The notes under the pieces are model-generated. The model was not told the DNA's origin. It worked only from the letters and a program-made list of their open reading frames with translations, and did not search any database. Source: Saccopteryx bilineata (taxonomy: Eukaryota; Chordata; Mammalia; Chiroptera; Emballonuridae). Taken from it: a stretch of 64,000 nucleotides of DNA. This document shows positions 11,858 to 22,637 of the stretch, one piece after another; position 1 is the first letter of the stretch; every line of letters starts with the position of its first letter. A program made the translations under genes and the position numbers. The stretch is from assembly GCF_036850765.1 (NCBI RefSeq), contig NC_089490.1, positions 126,818,522 to 126,882,521 of the forward strand, given 5' to 3'.

Positions 11858-12234
11858 TGGCCCTGGCCAGTTGGCTCAGTGGTAGAGCACTGGCCCAGCA
11901 TGTGAATGCCCCAGGTTCGATACCTGGTCAGAGAACACAGGAGAAGCAACCATCTCCACCCCTCCCCTTCTCCCTTCTTTCTCTCACTCTCTCTTCCCCT
12001 CCCACAGCCATGGCTCAACCTGTGGTTCCAGCACATCAGCAGGGATGCTGAGGATGGCTCCAAAGAGGCTTAGCCTCAAGTGCTAAAAATAGCTCTGTTG
12101 CTAGCATGGCCCCAGATGGGCAGAGCATCAACCCCAGACTCAAGCTGCAAGGTGGATCCTGGTTCGGGTGCATGCAGAAGTCTGTCTATCACCCCTTCTC
12201 TCACTTGGAAAAGAAAAACTTTTAAATAAAAAAT
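11858..12234 (+). mobile_element. SINE, family B (older copy)
   Basis: Head ggccctggccagttggctcag, B-box ggttcgatacctggtca, and pyrimidine block. Perfect 13-bp TSD AAATTAAAATCAC at 11845-11857 and 12235-12247. The CTCF-like core is lost in this copy. Confidence 0.93.
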
Positions 12235-12247
12235 AAATTAAAATCAC

Positions 12248-13893
12248 CAATCCATCATCACACAGTGTCAACACTATTTGATTTTCTTTCTCTATTTTCC
12301 ATATATCATATATTATATAGTTTAATTAGAATTACGGTTTTCAAAAGGCATATATTAAAAACTTTCCCACCTAAATCTGCATGAGAGTAGAAAGATAATC
12401 ACAAAAAAATAATGTATCAGTACATTAGAAAAGCTCAGTTTTTACACATTAAATAAATGAATGAGTGAAGATCATTAAAATTTCACTACTTTAATTATAA
12501 TCTGGTGATTCCATAACCATATTCTGATATTTAAAAAAGAGTAAAATTCATTGTTATTATGCTCTAAATTTGTCATAAAAGTCTACTTTTGTTTTTTCTT
12601 TTATATTTATATATGAAGCCACACCCTGTGCCTAGAATTTAAGTTTTTAAGTTTGAGTCTATGGTATCATCTCTATTCTGTAAGTTATCTACATACAATC
12701 TGTATAAGAACAATTCCAAAGACAGAATCTGATTATCAGAAGTCTGATTTATGAAAAAAAAACACAAATAAACCTCCTGTTAGACCTAGAAGGAAGCCAC
12801 ACAGTTGCCTCTGAATTCTAAAGCCAAGCATCAGGGACATCTGAAGAGGGGTGGCAGTTTACCTGAGCTCTCCAAGACAGGGTCTAAAAGCTGCAGTGTT
12901 ATTTATGAAATGACTTCCAAGTTTAAGAAATAGTTAACTTTTCAGCTTAAAATAGACTTTATGTGCACCACTTCAGAAACTGTCTTTGTATTCAAGCTGA
13001 TTTCAAGTCCTATAACATGACACTACTGATCCTTAGACTTCCCAAAACAACTCAGTATTTCAAGATTATGTTGTTTTCTTCTTCCCCACTAAACACACAT
13101 GCAAGTGTCCAAATGGATTTTTAGATATTTTTATCACATTAACAGATGCCTTAGTCAAAACAAAGCTAAGTTTACATACCTAGTTTTATCAGGAAATAAT
13201 GGCTGTTACTTGAAAGGGTTCTATCTGGAAGATATTAAAGATAACTTGCAAATTATGCAAAAATAAAAGTTGACTATAACTATTTCTTATTCTACTCATC
13301 AAACAGTCCTACTAAGAGAAAGAGTTTTAAAAATATAATAACAGTAGCATAATTGAGTAAGAGAAAAAAAGATAAATCAAATCTATAAGCATTTAAATAT
13401 AAAAAGTTTAAGCAAGAAAAAGATCAGGCAGGGAAATTTAAGGAACTATAATTGAGGACAATAAAATGTACTCATTTATACAGTTTTGCTCATTTGAGGA
13501 ACTAAGTCAAAATTACAAACTGGTATGTCCTGCCATTACCCTACCTGATTGACCTCCATTGCTGAACATGGAAGCAAAGGAACTGAAAAGTTCACTGAAC
13601 TGACCAAAATCAAGCCAGAAGTAAAAATAAGGGCCCCAATGTCTCTGACAAAGAGACTACAGCGATTCACCTTTGAATGACAGGGATACTTCTAAGAAAT
13701 GTGTCCTCAGGTGATTTTCTCATGCAAAGACCATAGGCTGCTCTTAAATAAACCTTGACGGTACTGTAATTGCATGTACTGTACTTTTATATAATGAACT
13801 GTGCAGTAGGTTCGCTCACATCAGCATTATCACCAGAAACACATGAGTAATATTTTGCACTAAGGTATTACCATGGTTAAGAAGTCACTAGGC
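12248..13893. other. unannotated intronic DNA
   Basis: AT-rich, no gene, no recognised repeat family. Confidence 0.5.
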
Positions 13894-15480
13894 CAGTGTT
13901 TCTCAAAGTGTATGCCAGGGTGCCCTGGCAGATGCATCCTATGGTATTCCAGTGAAATATGTGCCTGTTGGGGACCAAAACACCAACAGGGTGTTTGGAG
14001 TTTAGATTTTTGGGGGACAGAGGTGTGGGGAGTTGGCTGTAAACTGACAGTCTGCCCAACGCCCCACCTCACTTGCCTGATTAGGTTGCCAAAGGCTGTT
14101 AAGCTGTGGTGCTGGATTGTTTACACTACCCCCCATGTTCCCCGGAAAGAATGGAGGCAAGTTTCTTCTATTCTTTGTTTGGTGTAAAGTTAAGATGATA
14201 TGTATGGTGGGGGTTTTCTGCACTTGGTAAAATTCTTGGGGTGCCTTGGAAACACGATCAAAGATCTCACTGATTTGCTAATGGCCCACTTTGCCCTATA
14301 AATAAAGCAAGATGTGGTTTTGGGGCACGCTTTGTTCTTGCCAGCAGCAACTACAGAGCCCTCCTGACACTGTACTTTCTTAATTCCACGTATTTTCTTA
14401 ATTCCACACCATTCCCACTCGAGACCTGGAATTACTAGCTGCACTGGTTTGCAGCATGTGCCCAGATATAAAAATAAATATAGTTACTCTATTATACCAT
14501 TTCATTACAGAAATACAGCTTTTTGTTGACACATCATTATTATATTTATTATTAACACATCATTATATTATTTTTAGATAAATACACCCAAATAAAATGG
14601 ATAGATTTCTCAAAAAGAAGTGTGATATTGAAGAATCTGATTCTGGAAGTGAGTAAAAGTTCATTGTAAATAAAATAGGAATTGAAGGCTGACAGGCAGA
14701 ATTGAATTTATAGCATTTTCCATCACTTAACATTGAACAATATGACTGGATTAGAATCTCATTTATGGAAGCTTCAAAGTGATTTTGGCTTAACATTAAC
14801 AAAAGAACTAGCAGCTATATCCACTGATTGTAGATTGATGATTAAACATAGGAATTGTCTCTTGAAGCTTTTTGGAATTCTATAAAAGAAGAATACATGG
14901 CAATATCTTAAAAAGCTTTGAACATTTTACTGCAATTTTCAACATCCTATTTATGTGAATTAGTATTTTCTACCCTCAACACAATTAGGAGTAAAAAGAG
15001 AGGAATTCTTCAATGTATTGACGAGGAAATGAGAGTTTGCCTTTCAAATGTATGCCCAAACATTGAAGAAATCGCTAGGACACATCAGGCTCATGTTTTT
15101 CATAAACACAAGAATTAAAAAACTTAACACATTCGCATGGGGACCTGCCGAATTTACTAAATCTTACTAAGAATGTATCTATATATATAAAAAGATAACT
15201 TTTTGTCTTTTTTTTATTTTTTAACCCCTTTTTTACGAATTCTAAAAAGTAAGACTCAAAAAATGTAACATAAAAATGTTTTTTAATGTCAGAATAAATT
15301 TAATTTTGTCGTATTTATTTTGTTTAATTACCATAAAAGCACGCTTGGGCTTCACATTTTTTTCTTTAGTATTTGATTTAATTAATATAACATATTTCTC
15401 AGAAATTTGTATATAGTGCACCTACAATTATTTTTAGGATTTTAAATGTGCCCTGACTTCAAAGAGTTTGAGAACCACTG
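13894..15480 (+). mobile_element. hAT DNA transposon, near full length, inactive
   Basis: The left end CAGTGTTTCTCAAAGTGT and right end (reverse complement) CAGTGGTTCTCAAACTCT form terminal inverted repeats. The flanks are 8-bp duplications CACTAGGC (13886-13893) and CTCTAGGC (15481-15488), matching at 7 of 8 positions, the length expected for hAT. Inside are two transposase remnants, listed separately. Internal sequence (tgatatgtatggtgggggtt) is shared with a second copy at 44371. Confidence 0.92.
14597..15118 (+). pseudogene. hAT transposase remnant
   Basis: An ATG at 14597 opens MDRFLKKKCDIEESDSGSE and then meets a stop. Frame-shifted fragments follow. The C-terminal part at 14918-15118 reads LQFSTSYLCELVFSTLNTIR ... 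IDEEMRVCLSNVCPNIEEIA, which matches the hAT C-terminal dimerisation region found in hAT transposases and in domesticated relatives (ZBED5, FAM200 type). The central RNase H-like catalytic domain is missing or scrambled; an intact protein of this type would be about 600 residues. The last 66 codons are still open, but the remainder is not, so no function is expected. Family assignment is from motif recognition, not a search. Confidence 0.82.
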
Positions 15481-15488
15481 CTCTAGGC

Positions 15489-16666
15489 AATAGAAATGTT
15501 TAAGCTCCATTATGATCTTATGGAACCACTGTTGTATATGTGGCTGACCAAAGCCTTCTTACGCTTCGAGGGATTAGGATGCCTTGCAGTCACTACCTCA
15601 ATGCATGGTCACCTTAGAGTTTTCTGAAACCTTAACTAGTAGGTGTTGATGACTCTTGGTAGATACTGAGGAAAAAATATCAAGCCAAAGGCAGCAACCA
15701 CTTAAGCATGAATATAGACATACACACACACACCCCAACCCATATATGCACATTTGTCACTTACTAACCTGTCAACTCTGCAGAGAATAGACAATGAAGG
15801 AATTATATACCTTTCACTGCTTCTACTACCCCACCCATCCTAGAAATTCTGCTATGTCCACTCCCACTGTGTGGTACCTGATCATGGATCAAACTGATGT
15901 ACCCAGAAATATAGTGTCTGGTGCGGCAACAACCAGGGTAGTATATCTCAGTATAAAGAAAATGGAGAAAGGGAAAAGGGACAAGTAATAGTGCACCTGA
16001 AATTGTGGGGCACATTCCAAAACTGCCAACTTCCCTTTTAAAAGAAAAATAAAATCTATAGCCCAAAAAAATTCATTTATTTTAAAGAAATTCACCATCT
16101 TTATTCAATAAGATTTAAAGCAATTTTCCTTAAGTCAGAATAAGAGTGCTTCTGCAATAGATCTTGAGATGAATAATTAAGTTAGAAAAACCAAAGCAGG
16201 CCCCTTTTGCACCTGGGAGAATACTTCAGTTTGCAACAATTCAGGATTCAGAAACATTAGGTAAATACTGGTTAAAGAATAACTAGAGAAAAAGGAGAAA
16301 TGCAAATCTTTGTAACTGAGGCGTTCTAATTTCTCAGACTGAGAAATCAAATTTATAAGCTGCCTCACAGACCCTAACAAAATCCTTCCATATTTCCAGT
16401 GGAAGGGCCTCTAAGAAGGGCGGGCTAAACTCTAATATAGTGAAACTATGATTTTTTTCAGCTAGAAAATGTGTTACCCTATTGCAAAAACTCCCAAAGT
16501 TAAATAATAACCATGTATATCCTCTCAAATTTATTTACACCTTAAATGTTAAAAATCAGGCAAAATTTATTCCCAGATAAATATTAATTATCTTGAAATG
16601 CTGTATAAACTCAACTCTCATTAACTACCCTCCTAAGTTGAATTTTTTAAAAAATCCTGCCCTCCT
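15489..16666. other. unannotated intronic DNA
   Basis: Contains a short acacacac run at 15721. No gene or repeat family recognised; overlapping small ORFs at 15.8-16.5 kb look random. Confidence 0.5.
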
Positions 16667-16677
16667 AAGTGTCTGAT

Positions 16678-16802
16678 TGCCTGACCTATGTTGGCACAGT
16701 GGGTAGAACATCAACCTGGAACGCTGAGGTTGCCAGTTCAAAACCCAGGGTTTGCCTGGTCAAGGCACATATGGGAGTTGATGTTTCCTGCTCCTCCCTC
16801 TA

Positions 16803-16840
<38 letters not shown>

Positions 16841-16877
16841 TCCCTCTAAAAATGAATAAATAAAATCCTTTAAAAAA
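16678..16877 (+). mobile_element. SINE, family C
   Basis: Head ttgcctgacctatgttggcac ... gtgggtagaac, B-box-like ccagttcaaaaccc, then ggtcaaggcacatatgggag and a (TC)n tail with aataaataaaat. Perfect TSD AAGTGTCTGAT at 16667-16677 and 16878-16888. Confidence 0.93.
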
Positions 16878-16888
16878 AAGTGTCTGAT

Positions 16889-18140
16889 AAAGAACTAAAA
16901 TACAAATCAGAAACTTTAAGCCTAATTTTTAGCTCTTTCATTGAGTTTTTAACATTAAGTAGAATTGTTTCGGCTAGATACAATGCCAGTGTCTCCAATC
17001 CATCTCCAGATACACTTTGACAATACACACTCCTTTTGATGAAATTGAAGAGCCACAAAAATATATGCATACAATTTTCCTAATACTTTCCAAAAAATTG
17101 GACTCTTTCATTTCCATCTCTGTCATTCAATTTTATAACAGGCACAGCATAAACTCTCCTCGGTCTCCAAAGACATGCTGACACAAAAAGAGAATAAATG
17201 ACATGAACAAGGTCACACAGTTAATTAGCAGCAGAACTACAATAAGATCTTAAACTCATAGAAGAGCATGGAAATTCAACTAGAAGCATGAACTCAGTCT
17301 TTGATACAGAAAGTGTATAAATAACAACCCTACAGCAATATAATGAAAAACTATAACTACCACTCTGCTTTGATTTCATAGCCCTAAAACCAACTTGCAA
17401 AATAAATCTCTACTAATTGTATTCCAAGCGAGTCAAGTCATCAATGCTACTCTGCCTAGAGAGCATTTCATGTGGCCCAGACACAAGCTTCTGCAGGCTT
17501 TATAACTCCTAAAATCCGAGGTTGATAAGGTTCCACAGATTAAAGAAAAAGAATATTCAATCAAAACACCACGCTTCACCAACAGCACCGTTTCTAAAGG
17601 TCCTTCCTCACTTTAGAATCACCTGCTCAAAGGTCTTGTCCTGTTAACTATTACAAGACTCAGTTTGTTAATAGAAACACAATACTGCACAAGCAGTCTA
17701 AGGAAACTCAGTTTTCAAAACACTAGCAAGAAACGCTGAATACAAATAAGAAATATTTATACAAACATATATGCTAATGCAAGGGCATGCTTATTTTTCA
17801 CTCCAGGCTCAAAGAAGATGATGTTTGGTTGCTGGCTGCAACCAAAGCAACCAGCACTCAAGTGGGAATCTGGGGACAGGGTTACAGTTTCAGCTTTGGC
17901 ATTAATGTCTTCCGTTTCTTGGGCAGGTCTCTTCATTTCTCTTCCCCTCAGTTTCTATATCTCTCAATAGAGTAGGGCAGACTCCAAAACTGCTGTGTAG
18001 TAGCTTCCTGATTTCCCATTGAAACCCCTCCATGCATATAGTTAACCAAACACTATGAAAACATGACCTTTTGTTTGTCTAGGTTTTACACTTTATTCCT
18101 AATCCATTTTTATTATTTTGTCCACAACTGTAGCTATTGC
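16889..18140. other. unannotated intronic DNA
   Basis: A weak MIR-like stretch (aacaaggtcacacagttaattagcagc at about 17207-17234) is the only recognisable piece. Confidence 0.45.
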
Positions 18141-18142
18141 TC

Positions 18143-18390
18143 ATGATTACAACAGTTAACATTTATCTAAGTGCTTATTAATTGACAGGTACCATGCTAA
18201 GCACTTTATATATATCAGCATCCTTCTTCCTCACAACAGCCCTCTGAGACAGAAACCATTATAGATCCCATGTTTTTAAAATGTGAGAAAACTGAGATAC
18301 AGAGCGATTATGTGACTTCCCTAAACTCATAAGGTTCACCAGTGGAGAAGCCAGGATTTGACCTCAAGCATTCTGCCCCTAGAGCACCCA
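18143..18390 (+). repeat. MIR SINE relic
   Basis: cagttaacatttatctaagtgc, ggtaccatgctaagcacttta, cctcacaacagccctctgaga, gtgagaaaactgagatacaga, and ggatttgacctcaagcattctg follow the MIR order almost end to end. Confidence 0.88.
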
Positions 18391-19000
18391 AGTAGAGAGT
18401 CTTCGGAGGGTAACTGTGAAATGCAGCAGAGTTCATCAGCGAAATATTGTGTGTGGGGGGGGGGGGGGCAAAAACTGAACTTACACTATGGATTCTCTCA
18501 GAAACAAATAGTAGCTCAAGGCTTACAAAACGAGCATGAGCACTGGCCACGCCACCCACGCTTCAGTGTCACAGGTAAATAACATTGATCTTAAAGTGAT
18601 TAAATTAAATTTACCTTCTTTCTTTCACCCATAGGGGGGTGCACAAACAACAGAAACTGTGTAAGTTCTAGGGACTTGAAAGTCACCTGTAGAGCAGGCA
18701 CTACTCCATTATAACATGACTGGAAGTCACTGTCTAGGGGCATTGCATGTTAAGTCATGCACCCTAAAATCTAACACAGAAAACAGTGACCAGCCAGGAG
18801 TAGAAACACCAGTTCTGCAGCCTGAATTCTCCAAGACTCAGCAGTCTACATGCTGAGACCACGAGAAACAAAAAAATATATACACACATCAAAATAGTAT
18901 ATTGCAGTGTGCATTTAAACTGGGAACTGGTATTCTCAAGCAAGACAGAATATACCAGTAATCAAGGAAGTCCTATTTAACCATCCTGCAGTTATATATA
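18391..19000. other. unannotated intronic DNA with a poly(G) run
   Basis: A tract of about 16 G (interrupted only at the left by gtgtgt) lies near 18452-18468. Otherwise unique-looking. Confidence 0.5.
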
Positions 19001-19125
19001 GAGGGTAGGGACAAAAGTAGGTTTACAGTTGTGAGTATGTGAAACAGAATTTATTTTTGCATATTATTTATTGATTATTGTATTATTTTCTACAGGAACT
19101 GCAAACCTACTTTTATCCCTCCCTC
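19001..19125. mobile_element. mariner-type MITE
   Basis: The left end gagggtagggacaaaagtag and the right end ctacttttatccctccctc are inverted repeats extending into gtttacagtt / aactgcaaac. The left flank is TATA, consistent with TA target choice. No coding capacity. A different family from 10975-11205. Confidence 0.82.
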
Positions 19126-19890
19126 TGTGTGTGTGTGTGTATATACTATATTATATCTCATTCATAAAGCAACTCGAAAATCAGGAGCACTACACTTAGT
19201 TGAGTTCCAGGAGAGGTTCAGCATTTCAATGCGCCAAGGCCTGGGAAGTGGAGAAAGCAAGTCTGAGTTCTAGCACCCAGGAGGCCCACATGACCTCTGA
19301 GGGTCCCAGCGCCCCGGAGGGCCCTGGGTTGCCTTCGACAGGGGGCGAGTCGTGCTGTGGCAAGGCCAAAGGAAATTACTTAAGCGAAGAAGGCACGGGC
19401 TGCTGCTGCCACAGGGGAAAGTCACACTTTGGCTCACCACTTCGCTTGAGTTCCACTCCAAGGCCACGGACTTTTATCGCCAGCTCTTACAAACCCGGCC
19501 CTGAGACGGGTTGAGAGCAGTAGCGAGAAAAGATGGGGAGAGGAGGTGTGTTGTTTTACCTTTAACGGAAAACAAACATTGTAATCAAAACAACCCGTGG
19601 AGAAGCCAGCGAAGACTTCTTCGCCAGGCCTGTCTCTGGGCTTCTGAATCACTTCCTCCTTTTCGGGGATGTGTCTCTGAGTTGGAGATCGTGAAGTTGC
19701 TGAGAAGATCATGCCTCTCGGGGCAGCTTCCTGCGCGCCAGCGAGCCGAGCGTACCGCGCTGTCCGCGGGCGCAGACCCTGCCCAGCGGCCGGGCCTTGC
19801 TCGGCGGCAGCGGGAGGACGCAGTGGCGCGCGAAGGGACTGGATGAGCCCCGAGGAGACACCAGCGCTGCCCAGCCCGCCCTCAGCTTAC

Positions 19891-19982
19891 CCTAGGGTGC
19901 TGATGAAGCCGTTGACCGAGCCCTCCGCGTAGAGGGACACAATGTCCCCTATGTAGAGGAAGCTGGACATTTTCTCAGACAT
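19891..19982 (-). CDS. ITPR2: inositol 1,4,5-trisphosphate receptor type 2, coding exon 1
   Basis: ITPR2 is a tetrameric calcium-release channel of the endoplasmic reticulum membrane, opened by the second messenger IP3. The minus strand from the ATG at 19982 encodes 30 codons beginning [15 protein letters not shown] and ending GFISTL, then two bases of a split glycine codon, followed by a consensus donor GTAAGC (19890-19885). This is the start of the N-terminal suppressor (beta-trefoil) domain. The paralogue call rests on [23 protein letters not shown]1 differs at several of these positions, whereas human ITPR2, as I recall it, differs only at residue 2. The full protein is about 2,700 residues; only 92 nt are in the window. 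The ATG lies in the CpG island, and a short upstream ORF overlaps it (see separate entry). Confidence 0.95.
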
Positions 19983-19992
19983 ACTGCTTCAT
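19975..19992 (-). promoter_or_regulatory. 5-codon upstream ORF overlapping the ITPR2 start
   Basis: On the minus strand an ATG at 19992-19990 opens ATG-AAG-CAG-TAT-GTC-TGA in a different frame, ending inside codon 3 of ITPR2. The ITPR2 ATG (19982-19980) lies within it. Ribosomes starting at the first ATG would terminate 7 nt past the true start, so it could lower or gate ITPR2 translation. Effect is inference. Confidence 0.7.
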
Positions 19993-20544
19993 GCTCCAAA
20001 GTAGACGTCCTTCCTCTTCTCGGAGCCCTCGCCGCCCTCTCCAAGGAACCGCCGCGGCCGGAGCGCCGAGAGCGGCTGCAGAGGGTACGGTCTGAGCACC
20101 GAGCGTCGGCTCAGCCCTGCCCCGCGCCGGGGGAGCTGGTCAGGAGCGAAGCAGCAGCCGCGGACACCCGCGACGTGCGCAGCCCGAGCACCCGGAGAGC
20201 CGCAGCAACGGCCTCCCTGGCAAGTTTCCTGTTTCTTTCAGAAGTTTTCTCTCCAACACCTTTGCTCCTCCTCCTCCTCCCTCCTCCGAGCCCCCTCCCT
20301 TCCCTGCGCCCCACCGCGACAGTCACCGCCACCGGGAAAGAGCTGGAGTTTGCAGAGCCTCCCGAGCCCTCGGGGGAATTTTTGGACCAGGTGGTGGTGC
20401 CCATTGGGCGTAGGGGAGGAGAGGAACCCGGGGAGAGGGAGTAAGAGGCCAATCAGGCAGCGACAGCCGGGGGCGGAGCTGGACCGGGGCGGAGCGACTC
20501 CGGGAGGCCCGGCCACCCTGGAAGCCGCTGAGGTAGTCGCTTCG

Positions 20545-20567
20545 CCCGCGTGCGGTTAGCACGCGGG
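20545..20567. repeat. GC-rich hairpin at CpG-island edge
   Basis: Perfect 9-bp arms CCCGCGTGC and GCACGCGGG around a 5-nt loop GGTTA. Confidence 0.85.
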
Positions 20568-20699
20568 GAGGTGCTGGAGGGTCGGCGGGGGCCCCAAGAC
20601 CGGGAGGTCGCGCCGTATAGTCGTCCAGGAGAGGCTAGACCTGGGATGCGGCAGTCCCGGCCTGGGAAAATGCAGGATGGCGGGGCCCAGAAGCTTTGC

Positions 20700-21215
20700 C
20701 GGAGCTTGGAGGGGGGCAGTGAGGCTGAGAATTGGCGAAGGGGTGGGCGTTAGGGACCTGAGCGGTGGAGTGAGCCAGCGGTTCGGCTGGAGATGAAAAG
20801 GAGGAGCCGCAGTGTGAAGGTTAGATGAGTGGGGGTGGGTAATTTGCTGACGAAGGGAGAGGAAGGTGTTGAAGTCAAGGAAAAAATAGAAATAAAAAAT
20901 AAATACATAATAAAGAAAGAAAATAAAAGGGAGAGGAGATAGAGGGGAAGGAAGGGAGAGAAGGAGGGAGAGAGGGTCTCTTTTTGGAGTATATCGTTTT
21001 GTTTTTTGTCTCTAGTGTGTGGTGTTAGTGAAACTTTACCTGTCAGCAAATGTCCAGGTAGAGGCGATCCTCGGTGGAGGGAAATGTCACTTGGCCGAGC
21101 CAGCAATTTTTTGTAGCCAATGATTGATGTGAGCCTTCTCTTAAGCCTTCTGTAAACTCCAAGCCCAAGTTTAACCTTCCACCTCCTGGAGCCCACTGTT
21201 ACTGGTATATCGAAG
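20700..21215. other. upstream flank of ITPR2, A-rich and purine-rich
   Basis: Contains a long A/G-rich tract at about 20877-20975. No gene is recognised; the 148-codon minus-strand ORF through it is a by-product of the purine bias. Confidence 0.5.
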
Positions 21216-21266
21216 ACAGCGACACCCCAGGTGGACAGTCTACCACTAAGCCAACTGACCAGGGCC
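21216..21266 (-). mobile_element. SINE fragment, family B head
   Basis: gacaccccaggtggacagtctaccactaagccaactgaccagggcc is only the tRNA-like head of a minus-strand family B SINE. Confidence 0.75.
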
Positions 21267-21296
21267 TGTTTTTTTACTTTTCAATCTGCTGACTCC

Positions 21297-21612
21297 TTTT
21301 TTTTTTTTTTTTTTTTCTTTCTCTGTATTTTTCTGAAGTTGGAAACGGGAAGGCAGTCAGACTCCCGCACAAGCCCGACCAGGATCAACCCAGCACGCCC
21401 ACCAGGGGGTGATGCTCCCTTACAACCAGAGCCATTCCAGCGCCTGAGGCAGAGGCCATGGAGCCATCCTCAGAGCCCTGTCCAACCTTGCTTCAATGGA
21501 GCCTTGGCTGCGGTAGGGGAAGAGAGAGACAGAGAGGAAGGAGAGGGGGAGGAGTGGAGAAGCAGATGGGAGCTTCTCCTGTGTGCCCTGGCTGAGCCAA
21601 CTGGCAGGGCCT
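21297..21612 (-). mobile_element. SINE, family B, internally shortened
   Basis: Poly(T), ctgaagttggaaacgggaagg, cacccaccagggggtgatgctcc (CTCF-like core with one change), gagagagacagagagg, ending gagccaactggcagggcc. The B-box part of the head is deleted (tgccctggctgagccaactgg). Confidence 0.9.
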
Positions 21613-22038
21613 TTTTTTTATACATAAATTTTTATTAATTTTAATGGGGTGACAGCTATAAATCCGGGTACATATATTCAAATAAAACATGTCTAGGTTA
21701 TCTTGTCATTCAATTATGTTGCATACCCATCACCCAAAGTCAGATTGTCTTCTGTCACCTTCTATCTAGTTTTCTTCGTGCCCCTCCCCCTCCCCTTCCC
21801 CTCTCCCTCCTTCCCTTCCCCCCATAACCACCACACTCTTGTCCATGTCTCTTAGTCTCGTTTTTATGTCCCACCAATGTATAGAATCATGCAGTTCTTG
21901 GTTTTTTCTGATTTACTTATTTCATTCCATATAATGTTATCAAGATCCCACCATTTTATTGTAGATGATCCAATGTCATCATTTCTTATGGCTGAGTAGT
22001 ATACCATGGTGTATGTGTGCCACATCTTCTTTATTCAG

Positions 22039-22045
<7 letters not shown>
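21613..22045 (-). mobile_element. L1 3' end, 5'-truncated
   Basis: Reverse-oriented L1 tail: aatggggtgacagctataaat, tgttgcatacccatcacccaaag, ccccataaccaccacactcttg, tgtcccaccaatgtatagaatc, ggctgagtagtataccatggtg. Same subfamily as the long L1 at 23.2-28.0 kb. Confidence 0.92.

Positions 22046-22083
<38 letters not shown>
22039..22083. repeat. (AT)n microsatellite
   Basis: About 22 AT units, interrupted at the right by the mariner insertion. Confidence 0.97.
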
Positions 22084-22087
<4 letters not shown>

Positions 22088-22637
22088 ACCGGAAAGTTCT
22101 GTCCGTTTCTTTCACAAATTTTGACAAGTAAGCACATGTTTATTTGGTGCAAGTGTGCCTCTCTATTTTTATCACTTAATGTATACATACTGACATAGCA
22201 AACTAACTAAAACAAAGTTGGTTCACGTTAGTCTTATGCGTGAAGCAATAGTGTACCCATGGCTACTGATAAAGTTCATTTACGCCACTGTAATTTTTTA
22301 CAAATTTCAAAAAAGAAGAAATGCTACAGAAGCATGTCTGTTGCATCCACCATATTCCCCAGACTTAGCACCCTCTGACTATCACTTGTTTTTGTCCTTA
22401 CAAAATTCTTTGAAGGGCAAAAAATTCAAAAATGAAGAAGATATCAAACAAGCACTGGTTCAATTTTTCGCATCAAAAGATAAAACATTTTTCAAAAATG
22501 GGATATACAAATTGCCCTTACATGGGCAAGAAATCATTAATAATAATGGCAATTATATTATTTTATAAAGTTTATTGACGGTAAGAAAAATTTGTATTTT
22601 GTTTTATTCCAAAAATAAACAGAACTTTCTGGTAGAC
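22084..22637 (+). mobile_element. mariner transposon, internally deleted
   Basis: The ends GTCTACCGGAAAGTTCTGT and (reverse complement) GTCTACCAGAAAGTTCTGT are inverted repeats inside an (AT)n tract, which supplies TA targets. The plus-strand ORF ending at 22568 contains HPPYSPDLAPSDYHLF, the conserved mariner C-terminal motif with the last catalytic Asp, and runs to NNNGNYIIL. The N-terminal DNA-binding and first catalytic parts are missing, so 554 bp remain of an expected 1.3 kb. Confidence 0.9.

Larger units (their letters stand above)
1..19890 (-). other. ITPR2: ITPR2 intron 1 (partial)
   Basis: The GTAAGC splice donor after coding exon 1 lies at 19890-19885 on the minus strand, so all sequence to its left in the window belongs to the first intron after the coding start. 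I looked for ITPR2 exon 2 (continuing ...GLVDDRC) on the minus strand and did not see it, so the intron leaves the window. The interior consists of interspersed repeats, listed separately, and AT-rich unique DNA. Confidence 0.85.
19290..20680 (-). promoter_or_regulatory. ITPR2: CpG island and promoter of ITPR2
   Basis: Strongly CpG-rich with many CG dinucleotides (gcgcgcgaag, ccgccgcggccgg, cggggcggagcgactcc), in sharp contrast to the AT-rich surroundings. It contains GC boxes (gggggcgg near 20469, ggggcgg near 20486) and an inverted CCAAT-type site (ccaatcag at 20449). No TATA box is seen upstream of the ITPR2 start on the minus strand, as is usual for island promoters. The transcription start cannot be fixed from sequence; the 5' UTR probably lies between 19983 and about 20450. 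An antisense transcript leaving on the plus strand is possible but unproven. Confidence 0.85.

Noticed and set aside
18452..18468. Poly(G) run as a G-quadruplex regulator
   Set aside because: A single mononucleotide run in an intron with no further support; more likely simple repeat.
1..19884. ITPR2 exon 2
   Set aside because: Looked for the continuation GLVDDRC and the NPPKKFRDCLFK region on the minus strand; not found in the window.
20111..20562. Several ORFs of 70-113 codons in the CpG island
   Set aside because: GC-rich sequence has few stops. They overlap on both strands and none has a recognisable product.
20750..21196. 148-codon minus-strand ORF
   Set aside because: Driven by a purine-rich/pyrimidine-rich tract; low-complexity Ser/Leu/Phe-rich peptide.
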